Shown here: one piece after another, positions 35,737 to 44,103 of the stretch
Position numbering within the stretch: the stretch's first letter is position 1
How the letters are laid out: the number at the start of each line of letters is the position of its first letter
DNA from: Poriferisodalis sp965208555
Lineage (GTDB): Bacteria; Actinomycetota; Acidimicrobiia; Acidimicrobiales; Poriferisodalaceae
NCBI RefSeq assembly: GCF_965208555.1
Contig: NZ_OZ242342.1
Coordinates: forward strand, 2,914,001 to 2,978,000
Direction: 5' to 3'
Length of the DNA stretch: 64,000 bases
Translations under genes and position numbers: made by a program
The notes under the pieces: model-generated
The model's database searches: none
Told to the model about the DNA's origin: nothing
The model's input: the letters and a program-made list of their open reading frames with translations, nothing else

Positions 35737-36552
35737 GTGACTGCCGTGCCAGCAGATGCGACCTCCAACGGGACCGCGGACGGCGTCGCAGCAGCCGATC
35801 CGGCAGACGGTGCCGAACCCACCCGGATCGGCATCATCGGCGGCACGGGCCCGGCCGGCGCCGCACTGGCAGCCAGGCTGGCCGACATCGGCTGTGAGGT
35901 GACGCTGGGCTCGCGTTCGAAGTACCGGTCGATGGAGGTGGTGGACAACATCCTGGATCGCTGGCCGGACCGCCGGCTGCGCATTCAGCCCGGTGCCAAC
36001 GACCTCGCCGCGGAAGAGCCGACGGTGGTGATCGCCACCCCCTGGGATGCAGCCGCCATCACTGCGAGGGGCGTGGCCGAGCACCTGCGCGGCAAGGTGG
36101 TGGCGACCATGTCCAATGCCCTGGCCCGGGTGGACGACGAGTTCGTGCCGCTCATCCCGCCGAGGGGCTCGGTGGCAGCGTCGGTGCAGGCCTCTCTGCC
36201 CGACTCCCGGGTGGCCGCGGCCCTCCAGCACGTGCCAGCGACCGAGCTCGGCAATCTCGACGAGCCGGTGCACGGCGACATCCTGATCTGCAGCGATCAC
36301 CGCGAGGCCACCTGGCACATCGCCGAGATCGTCGACCGCATGCCCGGCGCACGTGCACTCGACTGCGGCAACCTGTCCAACGCCACCGCCATCGAGGCGT
36401 TCACCGCTGTGCTGATGCAGCTCAACACCCGGTACCGCACCCGCGTTGCGCTCCGCCTCGTCGGGCTGGATCACGTGCCGATCAGCGTGCTCGGCGGCGG
36501 GCCCAGCGGCGTCGATATCGCCCAGCCGGCCGCTGAGACGGTTCCCGACTGA
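35737..36552 (+). CDS. npdG: F420-dependent NADPH reductase
   Basis: 271 residues from GTG 35737; a TTG at 35710 is possible and the start is uncertain. IGIIGGTGPAGAALAARLADIG is the dinucleotide-binding loop, followed by VTLGSRSKYRS, which binds the NADP phosphate. IATPWDAAA and NALARVDDEFVPLIPPRGSVAASVQ are typical of NPDG/Fno, which moves hydride between NADPH and cofactor F420. The N-terminal 25-30 residues are an extra low-complexity tail. It indicates F420-dependent redox chemistry in this organism. It is 44 bases upstream of mshC on the same strand, possibly one transcript. Confidence 0.87.
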   Translation: MTAVPADATSNGTADGVAAADPADGAEPTRIGIIGGTGPAGAALAARLADIGCEVTLGSRSKYRSMEVVDNILDRWPDRRLRIQPGANDLAAEEPTVVIATPWDAAAITARGVAEHLRGKVVATMSNALARVDDEFVPLIPPRGSVAASVQASLPDSRVAAALQHVPATELGNLDEPVHGDILICSDHREATWHIAEIVDRMPGARALDCGNLSNATAIEAFTAVLMQLNTRYRTRVALRLVGLDHVPISVLGGGPSGVDIAQPAAETVPD

Positions 36553-36596
36553 GCCGGCCCGACTGATCCGATGAGCCGAGCCGCCTGCGCTGGGCG

Positions 36597-37715
36597 ATGA
36601 GGCTGTACGAGACCCAGCAGCGGAGCGTCGTACCGCTCGACGCGACCCCGGGTAGCACCGTGCGGATGTACGTGTGCGGCATCACGCCCTACGACGCCAC
36701 GCACGTCGGTCACGCCGCCACTTTCCTGGCCTACGACGTGCTCCAGCGGCGCCTGCAGGACCTGGGCTGCCGGACCCGCTGCGTGCGCAACATCACCGAC
36801 GTGGACGACGACCTGCTGGCGCGGGCGCGTGCCATGGGCGTGCACTACCTGGACCTGGCGGCGGACTCGCTGGCGGCGTTCGACGCGGACATGGCTGCAC
36901 TGGGCCTGCTGCCGGCCGACGCCGAACCCCGAGCGACATCGGCGATGGCCGACATCCGGCGGCTGATCGGGCGTGTGCTCAGCAGCGGTCACGCATACCG
37001 AGCGGGCGACGGCGTGTACTTCGACGTCTCCGCGGCGCGTGGCTTCGGCGAGCTGTGCGGCCTCGATGTCGCCGCGATGGTGGAGCTGGCGCGCCGCCGC
37101 GGCGGGCGCCCCGACGATCCGAACAAGCGCAACCCGCTGGACTTCGTGCTGTGGCAGCGCTCGGCGCCCGGCGAGCCCGAATGGTCCTCGGCGTGGGGCC
37201 TGGGCCGCCCGGGATGGCACGTGGAGTGCTCTGCGCTGGCGCTGGCGCACCTGGGCGAGACGATCGACGTGCACGGCGGGGGCAGCGACCTGGTGTTCCC
37301 GCACCACGAGTGCTCGCGGGCGCAGTCCGAGGCCGCGACCGGGCGACCGTTCGTGCGCCATTGGATGCACACGTCGATGGTGCGCCACGGCGGCGTCAAG
37401 ATGTCCAAGTCGGCCGGCAACCTGGCATTCGTGGCTGATCTGCGGCAGCGCTGGGAGCCCATGGCGGTGCGGCTGGCGCTTCTGGACGCGCACTACCGCG
37501 CCGACTGGGACTGGACCGAGCGTCGGCTGGTAGATGCGGCCCGGCGCCTCGAACGCTGGCGGGCGGCGGGCCGCGGGGATGGCGCTTTGGCACGCGTGCG
37601 TGAGCGCCTCGACGACGATCTGGACGCTCCGGGCGCCCTGGCCGCGATTGACGCTGCCGCAGACGCGGGCGAGCCGGTGAGTGACGCAGCGGCCCTGCTG
37701 GGCGTCGCGCTGTAG
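36597..37715 (+). CDS. mshC: L-cysteine:GlcN-Ins ligase (mycothiol biosynthesis)
   Basis: 372 residues. Homologous to cysteinyl-tRNA synthetase but lacks the anticodon-binding domain. MYVCGITPYDATHVGHAATF is the MshC-type form of the Cys/HIGH region, HVECSALAL and PHHECSRAQSEA supply further zinc and substrate residues, and KMSKSAGN is the KMSKS loop. MshC joins cysteine to glucosaminyl-inositol in mycothiol synthesis. It is about 40 residues shorter than mycobacterial MshC, mainly at the C-terminus. A CysS-like assignment is the main alternative, but length and motif favour MshC. Confidence 0.87.
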   Translation: MRLYETQQRSVVPLDATPGSTVRMYVCGITPYDATHVGHAATFLAYDVLQRRLQDLGCRTRCVRNITDVDDDLLARARAMGVHYLDLAADSLAAFDADMAALGLLPADAEPRATSAMADIRRLIGRVLSSGHAYRAGDGVYFDVSAARGFGELCGLDVAAMVELARRRGGRPDDPNKRNPLDFVLWQRSAPGEPEWSSAWGLGRPGWHVECSALALAHLGETIDVHGGGSDLVFPHHECSRAQSEAATGRPFVRHWMHTSMVRHGGVKMSKSAGNLAFVADLRQRWEPMAVRLALLDAHYRADWDWTERRLVDAARRLERWRAAGRGDGALARVRERLDDDLDAPGALAAIDAAADAGEPVSDAAALLGVAL

Positions 37716-37726
37716 GCTTCTGCACA

Positions 37727-37777
37727 GGAGGACCGGCCCGCTGTGTCGCTTGGCAGAGCCAGCGGGCCAGTCCCTCC
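37727..37777. terminator. Long imperfect hairpin downstream of mshC
   Basis: The arms 37730-37743 and 37760-37773 pair over 14 positions with one C-A mismatch (GGCCCGCTG against CAGCGGGCC is perfect). A flanking GGAG/CTCC pairs further across a one-base bulge. The loop is 16 bases. There is no T-run on either side, so it could stop Rho-independent transcription only weakly, or stabilise mRNA. It lies 12 bases after the mshC stop, in the 160-base gap before the next gene. Confidence 0.5.
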
Positions 37778-37877
37778 GGCACCCTACGATTCGCGCCGTA
37801 GTCGGCCCCTGTCGATTTTGCTTTGCTGGCCAGACGGCAGCAGGCTCGCTGTGAGAGCGCCGGTAGCGTTGGCCCCG

Positions 37878-38393
37878 ATGGCCGAGCCCGAAGAACTCGG
37901 TGAGGTGCGCGACGAGCTGCCAGCCGATCTGGATCGGGGCTTCGTCGGCGCCTACAAGTTCCCCGACAATTCCCGCAGGCGCATCACGGGCGCGCTGTGC
38001 TTCGCAGCAGGCGTCTGGGCCGCCACAGCGGCGCTCGCCGCCGATTCCGATGCCGTGCTGCTCAACCGGGGCGTCGTCGTGGGAGGCGTGCTGCTCGCGC
38101 TCTTCGGGCTCTACCAATTCGCTGCGGGCCGCCGATTCGCGGTCAACGAGAACGAGGCGCTGGTGGCCGCCGTCGCTGACGTGGGCTTCGCGGTCGGTCA
38201 TGCCAGCGCCCAGCTCGGCTGGCGCGGCTGGATGAGCCGCCCGACCTGGCGGGTGCTCGTCTACTCGGCGGAGGATCCGCCCAAGCGGCGGGGCTTGGTG
38301 CTGGTGGACGCCTTGAACGGCGCAGTGCTCGAGAAGTGGCTGGAGGACAATCCCGAGACCTGGATCTCCACGTCGCCCGACGACGGGAGCTGA
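37878..38393 (+). CDS. Membrane protein of unknown function upstream of pgsA
   Basis: 171 residues from ATG 37878; the open frame begins at 37743, but that part overlaps the hairpin and lacks a good site. Two membrane helices (ITGALCFAAGVWAATAALA and GVVVGGVLLALFGLYQFAAG) are followed by a soluble beta-rich domain (WRVLVYSAEDPPKRRGLVLVDALNGAVLE). The stop lies two bases before the pgsA start, so it is an operon partner. In mycobacteria a HIT-family gene occupies this place; this is not one. I do not recognise the family. Confidence 0.72.
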   Translation: MAEPEELGEVRDELPADLDRGFVGAYKFPDNSRRRITGALCFAAGVWAATAALAADSDAVLLNRGVVVGGVLLALFGLYQFAAGRRFAVNENEALVAAVADVGFAVGHASAQLGWRGWMSRPTWRVLVYSAEDPPKRRGLVLVDALNGAVLEKWLEDNPETWISTSPDDGS

Positions 38394-38395
38394 CG

Positions 38396-38989
38396 ATGTT
38401 CGACGGCAAGTTTCGCAAGGGCGTCGACAGCGTCACGGCGCCGATCGGGCGCGGCCTCGCAGCAATCGGCCTGAGCGCAGATGTGCTCACGGGACTCGGC
38501 CTCGTCATGTCCGCCGCCAGTGCAGTGGCCATCGGCGCCGGGCGGCTCGTGCTGGGCACGGTGCTGCTGGTCATCACCGCGCTGTCCGACCTGCTCGACG
38601 GCCCGGTTGCAGCAGCACGGGGAACCTCGTCGAGCCGGGGCGCATTCTTCGATTCGACGGCGGACCGGGTCACCGACGGATTGCTGCTCGGCGGCATCGC
38701 CTGGTATCTCGCCGGCGAGCACGGCGCCCAGTGGGCCGTGCTGCCGATGGCGGTGCTCGGCGTCAGCGCTGTGATCTCCTACGAGCGGGCCAAGGCCGAG
38801 CTGCTGGGATTCGAGGCCAAGGGCGGACTGATGGAGCGCGCCGAGCGGACGGTGGTGCTCGCCGTCGCGGTCGCGTTCGAAGTGCTGCTCATTCCGCTGC
38901 TCTGGCTGCTGCTGGCACTGTCGGTGATCACTGCGGTGATGCGCTTCGTGAAGGTGTGGCGCCAGGCCAGCGCACGCATGTCGCAGTGA
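38396..38989 (+). CDS. pgsA: CDP-alcohol phosphatidyltransferase (PI-phosphate synthase-like)
   Basis: 197 residues with about six membrane helices. The catalytic signature runs DLLDGPVAA...RG, AFFDSTADR: both DxxDG and GxxxDxxxD halves are present, but the Arg of the usual DGxxAR is Ala (DGPVAA). By position before the acyltransferase and pimA it should make phosphatidylinositol phosphate, the first step of PI-mannoside synthesis, from CDP-diacylglycerol and inositol 1-phosphate. ATG 38396 has GGGAG seven bases upstream. The stop overlaps the next start as GTGA. Confidence 0.85.
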   Translation: MFDGKFRKGVDSVTAPIGRGLAAIGLSADVLTGLGLVMSAASAVAIGAGRLVLGTVLLVITALSDLLDGPVAAARGTSSSRGAFFDSTADRVTDGLLLGGIAWYLAGEHGAQWAVLPMAVLGVSAVISYERAKAELLGFEAKGGLMERAERTVVLAVAVAFEVLLIPLLWLLLALSVITAVMRFVKVWRQASARMSQ

Positions 38990-39951
38990 AAGCAGGGCCA
39001 TTCCCGCAGCGAGTACGGGATAGGGCCATCGTGATCGGGTACAAGACCGGAGCGTCAGTTGCCCGCCTGGCACCGCTGTGGCTCACTGAGCGCGTGGCCG
39101 AGCTGGCCGGCCCGGCACTCGCCCGGCTGATGCCCGCCAAGGCAGCGATGGTCCGGCGGCATCAGGAACGAGCGCAGCGCTGGGCGGCCAAGCGTGCGGG
39201 GAGCCCTGGAACGGCCCTGGCAGACGCTCCCGCACCGGCCACGGGCTCCGATGACGATCTCGGCCGGGCCACAGCGGCTGCGTTCAGTTCCTATGCCCGC
39301 TACTGGCTGGAATCGTTCCGCCTGCCGGCGCTGAGCGAGTCCACGCTGGATCGAGGCATCGACGTGCCGGCATACCACCACGTCGAGGAGGCCCTCGAAC
39401 GCGGCAACGGCGTCATTCTGGCCCTGCCGCACCTGGGGGGCTGGGAGTGGGCCGGTTTCTGGATGGCGACCGTCAATCGGCTGCCGATCACCGTGGTGGT
39501 GGAGCCGCTCGACCCGCCGGAGCTGTTCCAGTGGTTCGCTGACTTCCGTGAGCGCCTGGGCATGCGTGTCGTGCCGCTGGGGCCCGACGCCGGGCGCGAG
39601 GTGCTCGGCGCGCTGCGGCGAAACGAGATCGTCTGCCTGCTGTGCGACCGTGATCTCACCAGCGACGGCATCGACGTGACCTTCGGAGACGAGCGGACGA
39701 CCCTGCCGGCGGGTCCAGCGATGCTGGCGCTGCGATCAGGCGCAGCCCTGCTGCCGACGGCGGTGTACTTCCGCCCCCGAGGCAGGCACCTGGGCACGGT
39801 CCGCCCGCCCATCGACATCACGCGGCACGGCCGCCTGCGCGAGGACGTGACGGCCGTTACCCAGAGGCTCGCGGACGAGCTGGCGGCGCTGATCGCAGCA
39901 GAACCGCACCAGTGGCACCTGTTCGGCCCCAACTGGCCGTCGGATCGATAG
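38986..39951 (+). CDS. PI-mannoside acyltransferase (PatA / LpxL-type)
   Basis: 321 residues from the GTG at 38986, which overlaps the pgsA stop. The LpxL/HtrB-type active site is LALPHLGGWEWAGFW, with the His-x4-Glu dyad. GRHLGTVRPPIDITRHG and the C-terminal HQWHLFGPNWP are conserved in PatA relatives. PatA moves an acyl chain onto the mannose of PI-mannosides at the cytoplasmic face of the membrane. The order pgsA-patA-pimA is conserved in actinobacteria and supports the call. A longer upstream frame exists but overlaps pgsA completely. Confidence 0.88.
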   Translation: MKAGPFPQRVRDRAIVIGYKTGASVARLAPLWLTERVAELAGPALARLMPAKAAMVRRHQERAQRWAAKRAGSPGTALADAPAPATGSDDDLGRATAAAFSSYARYWLESFRLPALSESTLDRGIDVPAYHHVEEALERGNGVILALPHLGGWEWAGFWMATVNRLPITVVVEPLDPPELFQWFADFRERLGMRVVPLGPDAGREVLGALRRNEIVCLLCDRDLTSDGIDVTFGDERTTLPAGPAMLALRSGAALLPTAVYFRPRGRHLGTVRPPIDITRHGRLREDVTAVTQRLADELAALIAAEPHQWHLFGPNWPSDR

Positions 39952-40060
39952 CCCGTTTCGATTGCCCTTTCCCCTGACGCATCGGCGCGCCTAGCGTCAT
40001 GTCCGCAGAGGGACTCCCTGCGTGGATCGCCTGTGAGGTTCGGCCCATGAGGCACGGCCC

Positions 40061-41146
40061 GTGAGAATCGGGATCATCTCGCCGTACAGCCTGACCAGCG
40101 CCGGCGGCGTGCAGGTGCAGGTGCTGGGCTTGGCTCGCGCATTGTCCGCGAACGGCCACGAGACCCGGGTGCTGGCACCCTGCGACGGTGCGCCACCCCA
40201 GACGGGCGTCACGCCGCTCGGTGCCAGCATCCCCACCTTCGCGAACGGCTCGATCGCCCCGATTGCCCCCGATTTCGCCTGCACGCTGCGCACGGTGCGA
40301 GCGCTGCGTGACGAGGAGTTCGACGTCTTGCACCTGCACGAGCCGCTGTGTCCTGGGCCGACGCAGACGGCGCTGTTCCTGAATTCGGCGCCCATGGTCG
40401 GCACCTGGCACGCAGCGGGGGGCAGCCTTGCGTATCTCGTGCCCGGTACCCGCTGGCTGGCGTCGCGGATCGACGTCCGAGCCGCGGTCTCGGCCGATGC
40501 CGCCGAGATGGCCCGCAACGGCGTCGGCGGCGAGTACGAGCTGGTCTTCAACGGTGTCGAGCTCGATCACTTCGACGACGCGGCCCCGAAGCGCAGCGAA
40601 GCGCCGACCATCGCCTACATCGGCCGCCACGAGCCGCGCAAAGGGCTCACAGTGCTGCTCGAGTCCATGTCACGGCTGCCCGAAGGCGTCCGGCTGTGGG
40701 TGATGTCACGCGGTCCGCAAACCGAGGAGCTGCAGCGCCGCCACCAGCGCGACACACGCATCGAATGGCTGGGCAGGGTCAGCGAGACCGAGAAGCTGGC
40801 GCGCATGAAGGGCGCCGACGTGGTCTGCGCGCCGTCGCTGCACGGCGAGAGCTTCGGCGTGGTGCTGCTGGAGGCCATGGCAGCTCGCACGCCGGTCGTC
40901 GCCAGCGATCTTCCCGGCTATCGCAATGTGGCCCGCGTCGGCGACGAAGCCGTGCTCGTCCCGCCCGGTGACCCGGCAGCACTGGCGACGGCGCTCGCCG
41001 GTGTGCTCAGCCGTCCCGACCGGGCGGCCGACCTCGTCGCCGCCGGCCGTCAGCGCGCCGAACAGTTCTCCATGGCCCGCCTGGCGGACATCTACGTGGA
41101 CATGTACGAGCGCGCCATCGCACAACGCGCCGCCGGACTGGCCTGA
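40061..41146 (+). CDS. pimA: Phosphatidylinositol alpha-mannosyltransferase
   Basis: 361 residues; a GT4-family, GT-B fold retaining glycosyltransferase that adds mannose from GDP-mannose to phosphatidylinositol. The N-terminus MRIGIISPYSLTSAGGVQVQV has the GGVQ loop of PimA. FDVLHLHEPLCPGP, YIGRHEPRKGL and APSLHGESFGVVLLEAMAA (the E-x7-E motif) follow. GTG start. There is a gap of 109 bases from the acyltransferase gene with no obvious terminator. Confidence 0.92.
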   Translation: MRIGIISPYSLTSAGGVQVQVLGLARALSANGHETRVLAPCDGAPPQTGVTPLGASIPTFANGSIAPIAPDFACTLRTVRALRDEEFDVLHLHEPLCPGPTQTALFLNSAPMVGTWHAAGGSLAYLVPGTRWLASRIDVRAAVSADAAEMARNGVGGEYELVFNGVELDHFDDAAPKRSEAPTIAYIGRHEPRKGLTVLLESMSRLPEGVRLWVMSRGPQTEELQRRHQRDTRIEWLGRVSETEKLARMKGADVVCAPSLHGESFGVVLLEAMAARTPVVASDLPGYRNVARVGDEAVLVPPGDPAALATALAGVLSRPDRAADLVAAGRQRAEQFSMARLADIYVDMYERAIAQRAAGLA

Positions 41147-41194
41147 TCGTCGCCCGATCGCGGCGCACGTGGTGTTGCGGGCGGGCGGGGACGG

Positions 41195-42013
41195 TTGAAT
41201 GCAGCGGTGGACCCGCTGTTCGCCATCTACCGCAGCCGAGCCGACAAGCTGCTCGCCGAGCTGTGGGCGGTCCATCTCGCAGCCGGAGCCGTCGCAGGTC
41301 TGCTGTGCGCTTGGTTCACGTCGCTGAGTTGGTGGGCGATGCCGATTGCGCTGGTCGTCGCCTGCGGGCTGGCCATGTTCTGGCTGGGCATCGGCGAGCG
41401 CCGCTTGCGGTCGGCGATGGTTCCCGCCGGTTCCGCAGTGTGCAGCCCCGCTGACGAGCCGCGGCTGGCGAACGTCGTCGACGGCATCTGCCTGCTCGTC
41501 GGCGTGGAGCGCCCGACGCTCGTCATCCACCCGGCAGCGGAGGCGAACGCGGCGGCATTCGGCCGTCGCCCGGACCGCACGACGGTCGTGGTGACCCAGG
41601 GGTTGCTCGACGGGCTGGGCCGCATCGAGCTCGAGGCCGTGGTCGCGCGGCTGCTGACGCAGGTCCGTGACGGCCGCATCGCGTACCTGACCACTGCGGT
41701 GACCACGGTGGGACTGCCGGCGCTGATGTGGCGGTCGCTGTGGCCGCTGGTGCAGGTGCGTCTCGAACGCGAGGCCAGCACCGGCAGCGATTTCGAAGAC
41801 GACGCAGAGGCCGTGAAGCTCACCCGTTATCCGCCGGGCCTCGCCGATGGGCTCGCGACGATGGCGGGTGTGGGGGTGGGCACGCCCGCACCGAAGGCGA
41901 CATGGCCGCTGTGGCTGGCCGACCCTCGGGCTGCCGACGCCCGCCAGCCCGGCGAGCTGCCCGACTACCGGGCCGATCTCGAGACCCGGGTCGCCGTTCT
42001 GCGGGAATTCTGA
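41195..42013 (+). CDS. M48-like protein without the zinc site (probable pseudoenzyme)
   Basis: 272 residues from TTG 41195 (GTG 41207 is an alternative). Two membrane helices (about 25-65), then a sequence that follows the M48/HtpX pattern: VIHPAAEANAAAFGRRPDRTTVVVTQGLLDGLGRIELEAVVAR. Where active proteases have HELxH, this protein has RLLTQ, so both zinc His ligands and the catalytic Glu are missing. The C-terminal part is hydrophilic. It sits between pimA and pdxS, where mycobacteria also keep a membrane protein gene. It probably acts as a scaffold or regulator, by analogy with other pseudoproteases. Confidence 0.7.
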   Translation: MNAAVDPLFAIYRSRADKLLAELWAVHLAAGAVAGLLCAWFTSLSWWAMPIALVVACGLAMFWLGIGERRLRSAMVPAGSAVCSPADEPRLANVVDGICLLVGVERPTLVIHPAAEANAAAFGRRPDRTTVVVTQGLLDGLGRIELEAVVARLLTQVRDGRIAYLTTAVTTVGLPALMWRSLWPLVQVRLEREASTGSDFEDDAEAVKLTRYPPGLADGLATMAGVGVGTPAPKATWPLWLADPRAADARQPGELPDYRADLETRVAVLREF

Positions 42014-42047
42014 GGACAGCGCGAGGGCCGCTCCCTACACTGGGTTC

Positions 42048-43010
42048 ATGAACTCTGGGCCCACGAATTCAGGCTCCATCGCGGCGGGCCAATCCGGCGC
42101 CTCGACACCTTCCGATCCGCAGCCAGCAGAGACCCAACTGGTCGGAACCGTTCGGGTCAAGCGCGGCCTCGCCGACATGCTTCGGGGCGGCGTCATCATG
42201 GACGTCGTCACCCCAGAGCACGCCAAGATCGCCGAGGACGCCGGCGCTGTGGCCGTCATGGCGCTCGAGCGGGTGCCGGCCGACATCCGGCGCGACGGCG
42301 GCGTGGCACGCATGAGCGATCCGGCGATGATCGAGGGCATCCAGGCTGCGGTGACCATCCCGGTCATGGCCAAGGCCCGCATCGGCCATTTCGCGGAGGC
42401 GCAGATCCTCGAGTCGCTCGACGTCGACTACATCGACGAGTCCGAAGTGCTCACTCCCGCCGACGAAGCCCATCACATCGACAAGTGGGCGTTCACCGTG
42501 CCGTTCGTGTGCGGGGCCACCAACCTGGGCGAGGCGCTGCGGCGCATCTCCGAGGGCGCCTGCATGATCCGCTCCAAGGGCGAAGCCGGCACCGGCAACA
42601 TCATCGAGGCGGTGCGGCACCTGCGGGCCATCACCGGCGACATCCGCAAGATCACCCAGGCCGATGCCGCCGAGCTGTTCGACTGGGCCAAGCAGCTGCA
42701 GTCGCCCCTCGGGCTGGTGCAGGAGATCGCCGAGACGGGCCGCCTGCCGGTGCCGCTGTTCTGCGCCGGCGGCATCGCCACACCGGCCGATGCGTCGCTG
42801 GTGATGCAGCTCGGCGCCGAGGCGGTGTTCGTCGGGTCGGGCATCTTCAAGAGCGAAGACCCGGGGCCGCGGGCCGAGGCGATCGTCGAGGCCACGACGC
42901 ACTACCGCGATGCGTCGGTGGTGGCCAAGGTCAGCCGGGGCCTCGGCAGTGCGATGCCGGGTCTGGAGATGGAAGGCCTCGAAACCAAGCTCGCCGAACG
43001 CGGCTGGTAA
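42048..43010 (+). CDS. pdxS: Pyridoxal 5'-phosphate synthase, synthase subunit
   Basis: 320 residues; the conserved core starts at VKRGLADMLRGGVIMDVVTP after a 35-residue variable N-terminal tail. Makes PLP from ribose 5-phosphate, glyceraldehyde 3-phosphate and ammonia. MALERVPADIRRDGGVARMSDP, VMAKARIGHF (Lys109, Schiff-base Lys) and IRSKGEAGTGNI (second active-site Lys) are all intact. ATG 42048 is the first plausible start after the upstream gene. pdxT follows almost directly. Confidence 0.96.
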   Translation: MNSGPTNSGSIAAGQSGASTPSDPQPAETQLVGTVRVKRGLADMLRGGVIMDVVTPEHAKIAEDAGAVAVMALERVPADIRRDGGVARMSDPAMIEGIQAAVTIPVMAKARIGHFAEAQILESLDVDYIDESEVLTPADEAHHIDKWAFTVPFVCGATNLGEALRRISEGACMIRSKGEAGTGNIIEAVRHLRAITGDIRKITQADAAELFDWAKQLQSPLGLVQEIAETGRLPVPLFCAGGIATPADASLVMQLGAEAVFVGSGIFKSEDPGPRAEAIVEATTHYRDASVVAKVSRGLGSAMPGLEMEGLETKLAERGW

Positions 43011-43013
43011 ACG

Positions 43014-43685
43014 CTGAGCACTCCTGAGGCGTCCAACACGACCGACGGGCTGCCGCTGGTCGGCGTCGTAGCACTGCAGGGTGCCGCGGCCGAGCACGTT
43101 GCGGCGCTGCGGCGACTGGGCGCACGGGCAGTCGAGGTGCGCGTACCGGCCGATCTCGACGGCGTCGGCGCCGTGGTGATCCCCGGCGGCGAGTCGACCA
43201 CGATGTCGCACCTGCTCGGCACCAGCGGGCTGTTCGATCCGCTGGCCGAACGCCTGGCCGACGGCATGCCGGCGTTCGGCACCTGCGCCGGCATGATCCT
43301 GCTGGCTGCCGAGGTGCTGGACGGCCGGGAGGACCAGCGGTACTTCAGCGCCATCGACATCTCGGTGCGGCGCAATGCGTTCGGTCGTCAGGTCGCCAGC
43401 TTCGAGGCCGATCTGGATGCGGACGGCCTCGACGAGCCGTTCCACGCTGTGTTCATTAGGGCCCCGTGGGTGGAGCGAACCGGCGACGGCGTCGAGGTGC
43501 TGGCGACGGTGAGCCCGGCGTCGGGCTCGCACGGGTCCTCAGCCGGCGACGGTCACCGGGCGGAGGTGCCGGTGCTGTGCCGGTCGGGCCCGATCTTGGT
43601 GTCGAGCTTTCATCCCGAGCTGACCGCCGACGACCGCATCCACCGCATGTTCCTCGACATGGCCCGGTCCCCCCATCCCAACTGA
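43014..43685 (+). CDS. pdxT: Pyridoxal 5'-phosphate synthase, glutaminase subunit (non-standard start)
   Basis: The frame is open directly after the pdxS stop and reads LSTPEASNTTDGLPLVGVVALQGAAAEH..., so the family's N-terminal ALQG motif lies before the first in-frame GTG (43137). No ATG, GTG or TTG is available; CTG 43014, three bases after the pdxS stop, gives the expected N-terminus (223 residues). PGGESTTMSHLL, FGTCAGM (nucleophile Cys) and SSFHPEL (His/Glu) complete the class I glutaminase triad. FIRAPWVERTGDGV is conserved. It hydrolyses glutamine to supply ammonia to PdxS. Start assignment is an inference; a base error is possible. Confidence 0.9.
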   Translation: MSTPEASNTTDGLPLVGVVALQGAAAEHVAALRRLGARAVEVRVPADLDGVGAVVIPGGESTTMSHLLGTSGLFDPLAERLADGMPAFGTCAGMILLAAEVLDGREDQRYFSAIDISVRRNAFGRQVASFEADLDADGLDEPFHAVFIRAPWVERTGDGVEVLATVSPASGSHGSSAGDGHRAEVPVLCRSGPILVSSFHPELTADDRIHRMFLDMARSPHPN

Positions 43686-43758
43686 CCCAGATGCGGTGAT
43701 GGCTGGCGCGAAAACTGGGCGACACGGCTGCTCCGCAGCGATAAGGTCGTAACCGGCT

Positions 43759-43780
43759 GGCCGTACTATGGCCGTACATA
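43759..43780 (+). promoter_or_regulatory. Tandem 11-bp repeat, candidate operator of the DUF1778/GNAT module
   Basis: GGCCGTAC occurs at 43759-43766 and 43770-43777, followed by TAT and ATA, so the period is 11 bp, about one helical turn. It lies 36 bases before the antitoxin start. Ribbon-helix-helix antitoxins such as DUF1778 proteins usually bind such repeats to repress their own operon. Confidence 0.4.
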
Positions 43781-43815
43781 GGTGATTTCGGCATCGCATA
43801 GTCAGGGAGCGGGTT

Positions 43816-44103
43816 ATGGCTGATACAGCGAACCGGATTCGGAGCGCACGTCTCGAGGTGCGCATGACGCCCGACGAACGCCGGTTGATCGACGATGCGG
43901 TTGCCGTTACCGGCACGGCGCTGACGGACTTTGTGCGGACCAGCTTGCGCCTCGCGGCCCATGACGCGCTGGCAGACCGGACCGAGTTTGCGCTCGATGA
44001 CGACAGTGTCCGTGCCTGGGACGTGTTGAACCGGCGGCCTGCCCGTGAGCTCGCTGGGCTTCGGTCGCTCATGGCCCGGCCGTCGCCCTTCGTCGACGGG
44101 TGA
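43816..44103 (+). CDS. DUF1778 (TacA-like) ribbon-helix-helix antitoxin
   Basis: 95 residues. RIRSARLEVRMTPDERRLIDDAVAVTG and LTDFVRTSLRLAAHDAL are the DNA-binding fold and dimer helix of DUF1778 antitoxins. The C-terminal segment (FALDDDSVRAWDVLNRRPARELAGLRSLMARPSPF) is the toxin-binding tail. ATG with GGGAGCGGG upstream. The stop overlaps the toxin start by four bases (GTGA), the usual order for this type II module. Confidence 0.92.
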   Translation: MADTANRIRSARLEVRMTPDERRLIDDAVAVTGTALTDFVRTSLRLAAHDALADRTEFALDDDSVRAWDVLNRRPARELAGLRSLMARPSPFVDG

